NCBI GenBank assembly: GCA_002029975.1
Contig: LQBE01000010.1
Location: forward strand, 15,496-76,768
DNA from: a delta proteobacterium ML8_F1
GTDB lineage: Bacteria; Bacillota; Clostridia; Peptostreptococcales; Acidaminobacteraceae
Length of the DNA: 61,273 bases
Direction of reading: 5' to 3'
Both the position numbers and the translations under genes were made by a program. Shown one piece after another: positions 15,043 through 24,100 of this stretch. Below the pieces are notes generated by a model that did no database searches, was not told the origin of the DNA, and was given only the letters and a program-made list of their open reading frames with translations. Positions within the stretch are counted from its first letter, which is position 1; each line of letters starts with the position of its first letter.

Positions 15043-15825
15043 ATGAAAATGAGCGAAAAAACATCAAATGGCAGCGGTGGCATACGGTCCATCGAGAGGG
15101 CGTTAAAGGTTCTCACGTGTTTCGACTGGCAGAATCAAACCCTTTCAACCACTGAAATCGCCAAGAAAATCGGGTTGGCGAAATCGACAACCTCAAGGAT
15201 TTTAAGTACCCTTGAAAATGAAGGTTTCCTTTTTCGGGATGAAACCACCAGTCAATACCAGCTCGGCCACCAGATTTATTATCTGGGGATGCTGGCTCAG
15301 AAGGATTTTGATATCCGCGAGGTCAGTCATCCCATTATGAAGGCCATCAGGGACAAAACCCAGGAGACGGTCAGTCTCTACCTGCTGGAAAACTATCAAA
15401 GAATTTGCGTGGCCCAGGTGGAGAGTGAGCGCTCCATCAAGCAGTCCTCTGTCATCGGTGAAAGTCTGCCAATCTGGCTGGGAGCAAGTGGCAAATCCAT
15501 GCTGGCATTTCTGGAGGGGGAGGCGTGGAAACAGGCGGCAAAGGAAGTAAAGCCCTTAACGCCTAAAACCATTGTCAAGGAGTCTGAACTCTTTAAAGAA
15601 CTCAGCACCATCAAGGACCGGTATTTTGCTGTGAGTGAAGGCGAGCGCTATGACGAGGTGTCCTGTGTTTCAGCTCCGATTTTCGGCAGGGACCACAAGG
15701 TCGTGGGGTCATTGTCGATTTCCAGTCCTTACTACCGGTTTCCAAAGGATACCCGGGATTATTCCCGGCTTGTCATTGAGGGAGCCCGGGAAATCTCTGA
15801 GAAAATGGGTCATCGCTGGAAATGA
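15043..15825 (+). CDS. IclR-family transcriptional regulator
   Basis: A 260-residue regulator. The N-terminal winged helix (about 12-75) contains RSIERALKVLTCF, STTEIAKKIGLAKSTTSRIL and a wing; the C-terminal GAF-like IclR domain (about 85-255) ends with GSLSISSPYYRF. Start ATG 15043 follows taggagtgg. It is the last gene of the putative hydroaromatic cluster in the same direction and is followed by a bidirectional terminator. It probably controls the promoter at 4518 through the palindrome at 4575-4591, and possibly itself. IclR regulators of quinate/protocatechuate pathways are well known, but effector and sign of control here are not visible. Confidence 0.92.
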   Translation: MKMSEKTSNGSGGIRSIERALKVLTCFDWQNQTLSTTEIAKKIGLAKSTTSRILSTLENEGFLFRDETTSQYQLGHQIYYLGMLAQKDFDIREVSHPIMKAIRDKTQETVSLYLLENYQRICVAQVESERSIKQSSVIGESLPIWLGASGKSMLAFLEGEAWKQAAKEVKPLTPKTIVKESELFKELSTIKDRYFAVSEGERYDEVSCVSAPIFGRDHKVVGSLSISSPYYRFPKDTRDYSRLVIEGAREISEKMGHRWK

Positions 15826-15846
15826 CTCCACAGGTCCGGACACAAG

Positions 15847-15877
15847 AAAAACTGTCAGATTAATGACAGTTTTTTTG
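15847..15877. terminator. Bidirectional terminator between the IclR gene and a convergent nuclease gene
   Basis: Stem aaaactgtca/tgacagtttt with a six-base loop; a T-run follows on the plus strand and an A-run precedes it, so it can serve both strands. It overlaps the last codons of the minus-strand gene. Confidence 0.88.
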
Positions 15878-16811
15878 TGATGATCCGACCCAGGTTGTCA
15901 TAGCGCAGGGTGCCGTTGTGAATCAATAGAAGCGCCTCCCGTTCGGGTCCTTTAAGGTGATCAAAGTCCTTGTCAAAGAGAGCCTTGGAATCGGCAAAGG
16001 TCATTTCCTCAAAGTCCCTTTCAAAGGTGAGTACTGGTAGCTGGACCGAGGGCTTTTTCAAGGCGGTGTCAATCCTGAAGGTCTTGTCCCAGATGGCGTA
16101 GGCCGGCAGTGATGCCGTTGATTCAAGGCTCAGGTACAGAAGATCCATGGACTGGGTGAGTCGTTGAATATAGACGGGTTTACCTTCTATATAGAACATT
16201 TTGGGACCGTACTGCAGAAGGCGCTGGTCCTTGTGATAAATTATTTCGAAGAGTCGGGCCAGATGAACCAGATCCTCCCGGTTGTGGGTGAGGAGCCCGT
16301 TTAAAATCCCCTGATTCCTTGAAGCGAGATAGAGAAAATAATCTCTCGGGAAATCGCCACCGGCCAGGGTGTCCTCCCGGAGGATGCCAAAATGCTTCTC
16401 AAGGGTTTTGAGCTTCAGATTCTCCAGGGGATACTGCCGGCGGTTTTCCTTGAAGTAGCGGTAGAGATCGAAGGATTTGTAAAGCGGGATTTCAAAGGGA
16501 ATCCGGTGATGCTCGAACCGGCGATTGAGATAGGGCAGATCAAAATGGGTGCCGTTGAAATTCAAAAGGGCTTCCAGGGAGTCCAGGACACCCATCAGCT
16601 CTGTGAGCATGAGGATTTCTTCCTTCAGGTCCTCAAGGGTGTATTGTCTGAGCCTGATTTCTCCATCCACCGGCAGAATCAGACCCACCATTACAACATG
16701 GGTTGTGGCGCGGTTGAGGCCGGTGGTTTCGATATCAATGAGTCCCCACCGGATATTTTCAATATAGGGGGGGAGGGTGAATCCGTCAAGAAGATGTTCC
16801 GTGACAATCAT
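15855..16811 (-). CDS. RNase H-like 3'-5' exonuclease domain protein (YprB-like)
   Basis: A 318-residue protein whose N-terminal half is a DEDD-type ribonuclease H-like fold. Motif I is GLIDIETTGL (D and E), motif II NFNGTHFDLPYL (D), and motif III HNREDLVHL (D). This matches the YprB_RNaseH_like family, thought to act on nucleic acids. Start ATG at 16811 is preceded on its strand by ggaggact. The C-terminal 100 residues are unrecognised. It is convergent with the IclR gene and divergent from the racemase-like gene. Confidence 0.82.
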   Translation of the reverse strand: MIVTEHLLDGFTLPPYIENIRWGLIDIETTGLNRATTHVVMVGLILPVDGEIRLRQYTLEDLKEEILMLTELMGVLDSLEALLNFNGTHFDLPYLNRRFEHHRIPFEIPLYKSFDLYRYFKENRRQYPLENLKLKTLEKHFGILREDTLAGGDFPRDYFLYLASRNQGILNGLLTHNREDLVHLARLFEIIYHKDQRLLQYGPKMFYIEGKPVYIQRLTQSMDLLYLSLESTASLPAYAIWDKTFRIDTALKKPSVQLPVLTFERDFEEMTFADSKALFDKDFDHLKGPEREALLLIHNGTLRYDNLGRIITKKLSLI

Positions 16812-16903
16812 TGGGAGTCCTCCTTCGAGGGCAGAATGTGTTATAATACATGTAAACTTGATACCGTGACGTTTGTAAACATTATAAAGGGGGTTGAGTA
16901 CTC

Positions 16904-17739
16904 ATGCAATTGAATTATGTCAAAGTGAATCCATCGAAGTGAATCCATCCCAAAATATGACGATTTTTGTCAAGGATCCCCTTCCCAGGGAGGAGTATGC
17001 CAGGATTGCCATGAGAGTGATGGACTACAGTTCCCTCCACGGCGAACAGGTCGGATTCATTGAAAAGCCGCAGTTTTCCAGGGAGGCCCTGGGACGGCTT
17101 GAAATGATGGGCGGAGAGTTTTGTGCCAATGCCTCGAGGGCCTACGCTGTCTATCTGGCCATGAAAACTTCGCCTGAGGCTCAATCCCTCACGGTGCCCA
17201 TCGAGGTTTCAGGCAGCGGGGAAGTCATCTCCGTTGAGGTGAAGAAAATTGGACGGGGGCTTTACGATGCCGCCCTCAGGGTAAGGGAGAAGTATACCAC
17301 GGAGGATGAAACCTTTTATTTCAGGAATCTCAATGTGTATGGCACCTGGGTCCATCTGGAGGGGATTGACCATCTCATTGTCATGAAGGAGGACATGAAA
17401 TGTCCTGAGGATTTCTTCAAAGAACTGATTCAGTCCATGGAGGACCAGTCCTATGAAGCCCTGGGACTCATGGTCTATGAACCCCTCAAGGAATTTCTGA
17501 GTCCCTATGTCTACGTCAAGGCCACAGACTCCCTGGTTCATGAAAAATCCTGCGGCTCGGGAACCATAGCCGTGGGAATCTACAAGGCCCATTCTCAAGG
17601 GAAGGATATCGATTTGACGCTCTTTCAGCCGGGAGGCTATCTCAAGGTCAAGGGGACTTTTACAGGGCGGCTTGAAGAAATCACCCTCAGCGGGCCCATA
17701 GAAATTGTCAGTGAAGGGGTTGTCAATATCAATTATTGA
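16904..17739 (+). CDS. CntK/DapF-like amino-acid racemase, frameshifted near the start
   Basis: The protein resembles the histidine racemase CntK of the diaminopimelate-epimerase fold. It has the N-terminal NPSQNMTIFV, HGEQVGFIE, the first catalytic Cys in GGEFCANASRAY and the second in EKSCGSGTIAVG. The natural start is ATG 16904, nine to ten bases after aaggggg, reading MQLNYVKVNPS, but that frame stops at TGA 16940-16942. The 13 bases aagtgaatccatc occur twice (16923-16935 and 16937-16949); removing one 14-bp unit joins MQLNYVKVNPS directly to QNMTIFVKD, the family's expected N-terminus. As written, translation could start only at TTG 16894 or GTG 16939, both poorly placed. So the gene is probably off, phase-variable, or affected by an assembly error. 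The 3' end overlaps the convergent asparaginase gene by seven bases. Confidence 0.78.
16923..16949 (+). repeat. 13-bp direct repeat that shifts the reading frame of the racemase gene
   Basis: aagtgaatccatc at 16923-16935 and again at 16937-16949, separated by one G. The 14-bp period is not a multiple of three, so gain or loss of one copy switches the downstream frame relative to ATG 16904. Confidence 0.9.
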
Positions 17740-18719
17740 TAGTCGTGAATCTCAAAAATTTTTTTGAGGGCCTGAGGATCCCGGGTCTTGGCCAGGGCCA
17801 GCATCAATTTGATTCTGGCTTTCTGGCCGTTGAGGTTGCCTCCGAAAATAACCCCCCGGTCTTTGAGGTTTTTACCACCGCCTTCGTAGCCGTAGGTGCC
17901 CAGAACCCTTCCCATGGGGCAGCGTGACACCAGTACCAGTGGAATTCCGAGGGACAGGGCTCTTTCAATGCCGGGAAGCATGGCAGGGGGGACATTGCCC
18001 CGGCCCAAGGCTTCAAGAACGATGCCCTGATAGCCCGAGTCGATCATGAAGTCAATCAAGTCCCGATCCATTCCAAGGGTGGTTTTGACAAGTCCCACCC
18101 TTTTTTCAAGGTGGTCTACGTCGATGTGTTCATGACGGGTCATTTCTCTGTAGAAAATCACCTCGTCATTGTCAATAATCCCCAAGGGACCGAACTCCAT
18201 GGATTTGAAGGTATCCAGGGAGAGGGTATGGCTTTTGGTGACTTCACTGGCGGCATTGACTTCGTTGTTCATCACCACCAGACACCCCTTGTTCCTGGCC
18301 CGGTCTGAGGCGGCTGTGGCCACGGCTGCAGCGATATTGCTGGGACCGTCATAGCCGAGTTCTGAGGAATTGCGCATGGCAGCAACCATGACCACGGGTT
18401 TGGGGGTGATGACGTTGAGATCCAGAAGAAAGGCGGTTTCTTCCAGGGTATCGGTGCCGTGGGTGATGACAGCGCCGTGAATGTCCGGTCGACTCAGCAT
18501 TTTCTTGACAAGATTGCTCAGTGCCATCAGCTTCTCGGGAGTCATGTGGGGGCCGGGAATATGCGAAAAATCAACAATTTCTGTTTCAGCGATGCGGTCG
18601 ATATTGGTGACCATGGACATAATCTGCTCATTGGACAGGGCGGGAATGGCGGCGGCAAGCCGGGGATCCACCTTCATGGAGATGGTGCCGCCAGTGAAGA
18701 TGACTGCGATTTTTTTCAT
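17733..18719 (-). CDS. L-asparaginase (type I-like, cytoplasmic)
   Basis: A 328-residue asparaginase: the first threonine motif FTGGTIS (residues 8-14) and the second catalytic motif VITHGTDTLEETAF (about 84-97) are intact, and ETE/GPLG-type motifs follow. No signal peptide is present, so it is cytosolic and hydrolyses L-asparagine to aspartate and ammonia. Start ATG 18719 follows ggaggttt on its strand, with a TATAAT-like -10 (minus strand, 18756-18751). It is divergent from the cysteine desulfurase gene. Confidence 0.92.
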   Translation of the reverse strand: MKKIAVIFTGGTISMKVDPRLAAAIPALSNEQIMSMVTNIDRIAETEIVDFSHIPGPHMTPEKLMALSNLVKKMLSRPDIHGAVITHGTDTLEETAFLLDLNVITPKPVVMVAAMRNSSELGYDGPSNIAAAVATAASDRARNKGCLVVMNNEVNAASEVTKSHTLSLDTFKSMEFGPLGIIDNDEVIFYREMTRHEHIDVDHLEKRVGLVKTTLGMDRDLIDFMIDSGYQGIVLEALGRGNVPPAMLPGIERALSLGIPLVLVSRCPMGRVLGTYGYEGGGKNLKDRGVIFGGNLNGQKARIKLMLALAKTRDPQALKKIFEIHDYQ

Positions 18720-18790
18720 TGAAACCTCCTGTACGATAAATTCTAACCCTATTATACAAAAATATCGGGTGCTTTTAAGGAAATGATAAA

Positions 18791-19921
18791 ATGATATATT
18801 TTGACAATAGCGCCACCACCCCGGTTCGGGAGGAGATTCTGGATGTTGTCCAGGAGGTCCTCAGGAACCATTTCGGCAATCCCTCCTCTATCCACTCCCT
18901 GGGCATGGATACTCAGAGACTTTTCAAGAATGCCAGAAACCAGATTGCTGGTTTTCTAAAGGTCGATCCCGGGGAAATTGTCTTCACCTCCGGGGGGACA
19001 GAATCCAACAATACAGCTGTTTTCGGTGCTTTGGGAGGGGAGGCCGGAGGCCATGCGATTACGACCCAGTTTGAGCATGCCTCGGTGATTGAGGCTTTCA
19101 AGGTACTGGAATCGAGAGGATTTGAAGTCACCTGGATCAAGCCGGACGCTTCAGGTCATGTCGCTCCCGAGGCTGTTGAAGGGGCTCTCAGGAAGAACAC
19201 CCGGCTGGTGAGTCTGATCCATGTCAACAATGAAATCGGGACGATTCAACCCATTGAAGCAGTAGGAAGAATCCTGAAGAATCATCCCAGGACAGTTTTT
19301 CATGTAGACGGAGTCCAGTCCTTTGGTAAAATTCCCGTGGATTTAAAAGCGGCCGGCATTGACCTCTTCAGCTTCAGCGGACACAAAATCCATGCCTACA
19401 AGGGCATCGGAGGGCTCTACATCAATCGCAAGCGGAGGCTGCAGCCCCTGCTCTTTGGCGGAGACCAGGAGGGTGGATTCAGACCTGGAACGGAAAACCT
19501 GCCTGGCATCGTTTCCCTGGGGGAGGCCGTTGGTCATCAGCAAAGGCAGCTCAGTGCCGCCAGTGACAGGGTCATGAAGATTTCTTGTGTCATTCTGGAA
19601 GGTCTTGGGGAGATCAAGGGACTTCGTTTCAACGGTGGCCCCCCGAAAACCCCCTATATTCAAAGTGTTTCCTTCAGGGGAATCCCCTCTGAAGTCCTGC
19701 TCCACGCCTTAGAGGAGGAAGGACTGTTTGTGTCTTCAGGTTCGGCCTGTCATTCAAGGCGTTCTTCTGTTTCCCATGTTCTCAGGGCCATTGAGGTTCC
19801 AAAGGAGTATATTGAGGGGACGCTGCGTCTGAGCTATTCTTCCATGAATACCCTGGAAGAGGCCCGTGAAGCCGTTGACATCATCAAGAGAACCCATGAA
19901 AGAATCAGTTCCTATCTATAA
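18791..19921 (+). CDS. Cysteine desulfurase (NifS/IscS-like)
   Basis: A 376-residue PLP enzyme that takes sulfur from cysteine. The internal-aldimine lysine is K199 in SFSGHKIHAYKG, H96 is in QFEHASVIE, D173/Q176 in HVDGVQSFGK, and the active-site cysteine is C320 in SSGSACHSRRSS. The loop GSACHS is short, as in group I NifS/IscS proteins. It is the first gene of an operon with thiI 20 bases downstream, so its likely job is to supply persulfide for 4-thiouridine in tRNA and possibly thiamine. No scaffold gene (iscU/nifU) is adjacent. Confidence 0.93.
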   Translation: MIYFDNSATTPVREEILDVVQEVLRNHFGNPSSIHSLGMDTQRLFKNARNQIAGFLKVDPGEIVFTSGGTESNNTAVFGALGGEAGGHAITTQFEHASVIEAFKVLESRGFEVTWIKPDASGHVAPEAVEGALRKNTRLVSLIHVNNEIGTIQPIEAVGRILKNHPRTVFHVDGVQSFGKIPVDLKAAGIDLFSFSGHKIHAYKGIGGLYINRKRRLQPLLFGGDQEGGFRPGTENLPGIVSLGEAVGHQQRQLSAASDRVMKISCVILEGLGEIKGLRFNGGPPKTPYIQSVSFRGIPSEVLLHALEEEGLFVSSGSACHSRRSSVSHVLRAIEVPKEYIEGTLRLSYSSMNTLEEAREAVDIIKRTHERISSYL

Positions 19922-19941
19922 ATGACAAGGGAGAGTTAGCC

Positions 19942-21120
19942 ATGGCCCAACGGGTGATAATTATCAAGTACGGAGAAATTGGTCTGAAAAAACGCAATCG
20001 ACATGTTTTTGAAGATCTTCTCATAGACAACATCAAGCGCAGGCTTCTGCCCCTTGAGCCCAAGGTGTACAAAACCTTCGGCAGGCTTTATGTCGAAGAC
20101 TATGAGCCCTCCCTGGAGTCTCACATCCTTGATAGTCTGAAGGATGTTTTTGGAATTATCGAGCTCAGTGCCGGAATCAGGGTGGCTTTGGACCCTGAGT
20201 TGAAAAGAGCGAAGGAAGCCGCTGTCGAGGTTATGGCGGAAATTGCGGAGACGGGGGTCATCACCTTCAAGGTAGAGACCAATAGAAGCAATAAAGGTTT
20301 CAAGGTCAAGTCCCCTGAGGTGTCCCGACTGGTCGGTGGCTACATACTGCATCATATTGAGGGCTTCAAGGTGGAAGTGCACCACCCGCAGAGGATTCTC
20401 AATATTGAAATCAGAGAGAAAATTTATCTTTATGTCAGAAGCATCCGGGGAATCGGCGGACTGCCCTATGGTGGCGGCGGGAAGGGTCTTTTGCTGCTCT
20501 CTGGGGGGTTTGATTCCCCTGTGGCGGGGTTTCTTATGGCCAGAAGAGGCGTCGAGATTACAGCGCTTCATTTTCACGCCTATCCCTTCACCTCCCATCA
20601 GGCAAGGGAAAAAATCTACGATTTATGTGAAAGCCTCGCCGGTTACACCGGGGAAATCACCCTGTACTGTGTGAATCTCCTAGGCATACAGAACCAGATC
20701 AAGAAGCACTGCGATTCGAAATATGCAACGGTCATCAACCGCAGATTCATGATGCGTATTGCTGAGAAGCTTGTCTTGAAGACCGGTGCAGGTGCCATCA
20801 TCACCGGAGACAATATCGCCCAGGTGGCCTCACAGACCATGGAGGGACTCAGTGTGGTGAGTGATGCCGTCAAAACGGTGATCTTCAGACCCCTGATTGC
20901 CTATGACAAGCTGGATATCATCTCTAAAGCCCGGGAAATAGGGACCCACGATATTTCAATCAGGCCCTTTGAGGATGCCTGCACCGTATTTCTGCCACCG
21001 AAGGTGGTGACCCGACCGGAGCTTGGGGATGTCCTGAGGGAGGAGGAAGTGCTGGCGGTTGAAGCACTGGTGGAAGGGGCGCTGGTAACCCTGGAGGAAA
21101 AGCATTTCAAAAAATGGTAG
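19942..21120 (+). CDS. thiI: tRNA 4-thiouridine synthase/thiamine sulfurtransferase, short form
   Basis: A 392-residue ThiI. An N-terminal ferredoxin-like and THUMP region (about 60-165) precedes the PP-loop ATP-binding motif LLSGGFDSPVAGF (SGGFDSP at 187-193). The protein ends after the adenylation domain and lacks the C-terminal rhodanese domain of the E. coli enzyme, as in Bacillus-type ThiI, which depends on a dedicated NifS-like partner. That partner is encoded directly upstream. Start ATG 19942 follows agggagagtt. Confidence 0.95.
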   Translation: MAQRVIIIKYGEIGLKKRNRHVFEDLLIDNIKRRLLPLEPKVYKTFGRLYVEDYEPSLESHILDSLKDVFGIIELSAGIRVALDPELKRAKEAAVEVMAEIAETGVITFKVETNRSNKGFKVKSPEVSRLVGGYILHHIEGFKVEVHHPQRILNIEIREKIYLYVRSIRGIGGLPYGGGGKGLLLLSGGFDSPVAGFLMARRGVEITALHFHAYPFTSHQAREKIYDLCESLAGYTGEITLYCVNLLGIQNQIKKHCDSKYATVINRRFMMRIAEKLVLKTGAGAIITGDNIAQVASQTMEGLSVVSDAVKTVIFRPLIAYDKLDIISKAREIGTHDISIRPFEDACTVFLPPKVVTRPELGDVLREEEVLAVEALVEGALVTLEEKHFKKW

Positions 21121-21122
21121 GC

Positions 21123-21152
21123 AAAGGCCCGGGGAAACTTCCCCGGGCCTTT
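21123..21152. terminator. Strong hairpin between thiI and the convergent PBP gene
   Basis: A 12-bp stem, aaaggcccgggg/ccccgggccttt, with loop aaactt. The T-run is short on the plus strand (ttt); it sits 17 bases beyond the PBP stop and can act in both directions. Confidence 0.8.
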
Positions 21153-21168
21153 AACTGTGATTTGGGTT

Positions 21169-24100
21169 CTATTGGTTTTCGTCCTCTTGATCTTCTTCTG
21201 GCAGTTCCTCCACTACAGGAGGGACAAACTGCGGATTGTCGATGGATTCCAGGTAGTAGTCCTCGGCTTCGTAAACCGTCCCGTCGGGAAGCCGGATGGA
21301 CATATTGGGATTGAACCGGGAAGCAAATTCCAGAAGGATTCTATCCCCGGTCGTGAGGGTGATGGTTATGGGGCGGATCACATAGACCGTTCCCCCCGGG
21401 AAAACAGTGAATTTATCTTCGTCATCAAAACGATCTAAAAAATTTTCACTGGAGTAGCGATGGATTTCGCAGAATTCTGTCGGCAGGACATATTCATGGT
21501 CCCGCGGATAGATGGGTTCAAGATTGCGGTTGAGATGCTCCTCGGGATCGTAGGGTTCCTGTCTCTGGATAAAGACCCTGCTTTCCACGAGCTCCTCCGG
21601 GCAGTTCGGTGTAGCGAGCTGATTTGTCGAGACGTCGACTGTGGCGGTGACATGGACATCGTCGAAGGTGGTGGGCTGGGTGCCCGGCAGGAATATCTCG
21701 GAAATCACCGTGGAGCCCCTGGGATCCTGATAGGAAAGCTCCGTGGGCAGTTTGCCTGACTGGGTATCCACTTGGACGGTGACAAGGCCGTCGGGTTTTT
21801 CAAAATCGGCATCCTCAAGGTCCTCGTGGACCGCACTCATCAGTTTGGACCAGAAGACCGCACTGACCTTTGAGCCTTGATCCAGGGGAACATTGAGGTC
21901 GTTGCCGAACCAGAGGGCGGCGGCATAGTAGGGGGTGTAGCCTACGAACCAAGCATCGAACTTGTTGGTGGTGGTTCCGGTTTTTCCGGCTACGGTAATG
22001 CCGTTGTTGTAGGGGCTGATTTGAGCTGAACTTGAAAGTCCCCGGGTGACACCAGTTTTCATCATGTCCTGAACGATATAGGCGACCTGGGGATCCACCA
22101 CCTTGTTCTTTTCAGAGGTTTTTTCAAGGATGACATTGCCCTTGAGATCCTCAACCCTGGTGTAGGTGATGGTTTCACTGTGGACTCCCCCGTTGGCAAT
22201 GGTGCCATAGGCCTCAGTCATCTCGATGGGGGAAATGCCGTTGGACATGCCGCCCAGGGCCATGGCCGACAGATTCATATCGCTGACAGGACCCGACTCG
22301 ACGATGGAGGTGATCCCCATTTGCTTGAGGTAGTCCACTGAAATCTGCGGACCGAGATCGTCGGCGATTTTAGCCGTCACCACATTGAGGGACTGTTCAA
22401 TGCCTTTTCTTACAGTCATCAGGCCCCAGTATTTCGGGACGGACTCATTGAGGGTGCCGGTTTCGTACCAGTTGAGGGGCCATCGGACATCAGGATTCGG
22501 GCCCAGGTAGGCGGGGACGTCATCCACCACCGTAGCGGCGGTGTAGCGTCGGGAATCGATGGCGGGCAGGTAGACTGCGATGGGTTTGATGGAGGAACCC
22601 GGTTGTCTGGTTTCAACGGCTCTGTTGTAGATTTTCTGACCGGTGACATTGCGGCCTCCCACGAGAGCCCTCAGTTCCCCGGTGGTGTAATCCGTGAGGA
22701 CAAAGGCGCTCTGGGGCTGTATGGTACCTTTTTCATCAATGGCATAGTGGTCCTTGCTGATGAGAATGTTGCCCTCTGAATCCCTGCTGAAATAGGGTTC
22801 GTCCTGAATTCTCCCGGATAGGACCAGGTTGTTGTTTTCGTCAAGACTTTTATAAGCATCATCGATATAGAGGTCCCGGCCGGTGTAGGTGAAAAAGCTG
22901 GGGATGTTGTAGCTGGGCAGTCGGCTGATGGACCTGACGCCGGCTTCAATCTGCTCCGGCGTGAGGTAATCCCTCCGTCCAGAGATCTCGGTGATGGTGG
23001 GGTCCTCTTCATCGTAGGTGAAGGTGTTTTTCAAGTAGACATCAATCCGGGAATCGCCGCCCTCGGGACTGGCCCTGAGAATAAAGTAGAGCCGGCGGTT
23101 TCTGCTCAGGACAAAATCCCCGGCATCGTTGACCGTATAGTCTGAAGCGGGTATCACCAGGTTTTCATCGGCATCCACCATATTCTGGTATCGGTACAGA
23201 AGAATATTCTCGTTTTCGCTGATGATGTTCTTTTCATCATCCATGTGGACGGTAACCCTGGGGAAATACTCGTGATTGTTGAAAAAACCCATTTTATTCA
23301 GGGATTCCTTGAGAGTCACCACGGCACCATCGGTCATGCCAGTCCTCAGGAGATAGTCTGGAACCTCCTGCTCCTCGACGGCACCGAGTTCCAGAAGCTT
23401 GGTCCAGGTGCCCTGACCGACAATCCCGTCAACGGCAATGGCATATCGTCTCTGGAAATTTCTGACTGCGGCTTCGGTGGAATCTCCAAAGTAATCGGAA
23501 AAGTCCTTTTGATTGTAAATCCCTTCCACCTTCGTCTGGATTTCAAGATCCATGGTAGAATAGATTTTCAGTCCTTGATTGTAAAGGGTCTGGGTGGCTT
23601 CTTCTTTGCTGTAACCGTATTCAGCCATCAGGTCCTCGATGACGTCTTCTTTGACGAGATCAGAGAAGTAGCTGGAGATATTGATGTCCTTGAGTTTTCC
23701 GGGGACGATTTTCTCGTACAGGGGTGCCTTTTTGGCCTCTTCGTATTCTTCTTCGGTGATGGCTCCGTTGTCACGCATGAGCCGGACAACGGTCAGGTAT
23801 CGGTCCTGGGAGCTTTCATTGAAAACAATCGTGTATTCCGGGTCTGAATCATCAATGATGATGTGATCCTCCCGGACATCCTCCTTGTTCAGGGTTTTCA
23901 TGGGAGAATAGGCACTGGGGGATTTTGGAATCCCCGCCAGAATCGCACTTTCAATAAAGTCCAGGTCCTTGGCACTTTTGGAAAAGTAGATTTCTGAAGC
24001 CGCCTCCACGCCGTTGGCGCCGGAACCCAGGTAGATGGTATTGAGGTAGGCCTCAATAATCTGTTCCTTGCTCAAACGCTGTTCCATCAGAATGGTGTAG

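Noticed and set aside
4620-15825. Sulfoacetaldehyde/isethionate pathway as the role of the cluster
   Set aside because: The aldehyde dehydrogenase resembles SauS, but no sulfonate-specific partner (TauE/SafE exporter, Xsc-linked pta, Isf enzymes) is present and AroD/AroE point elsewhere. Kept only as an alternative.
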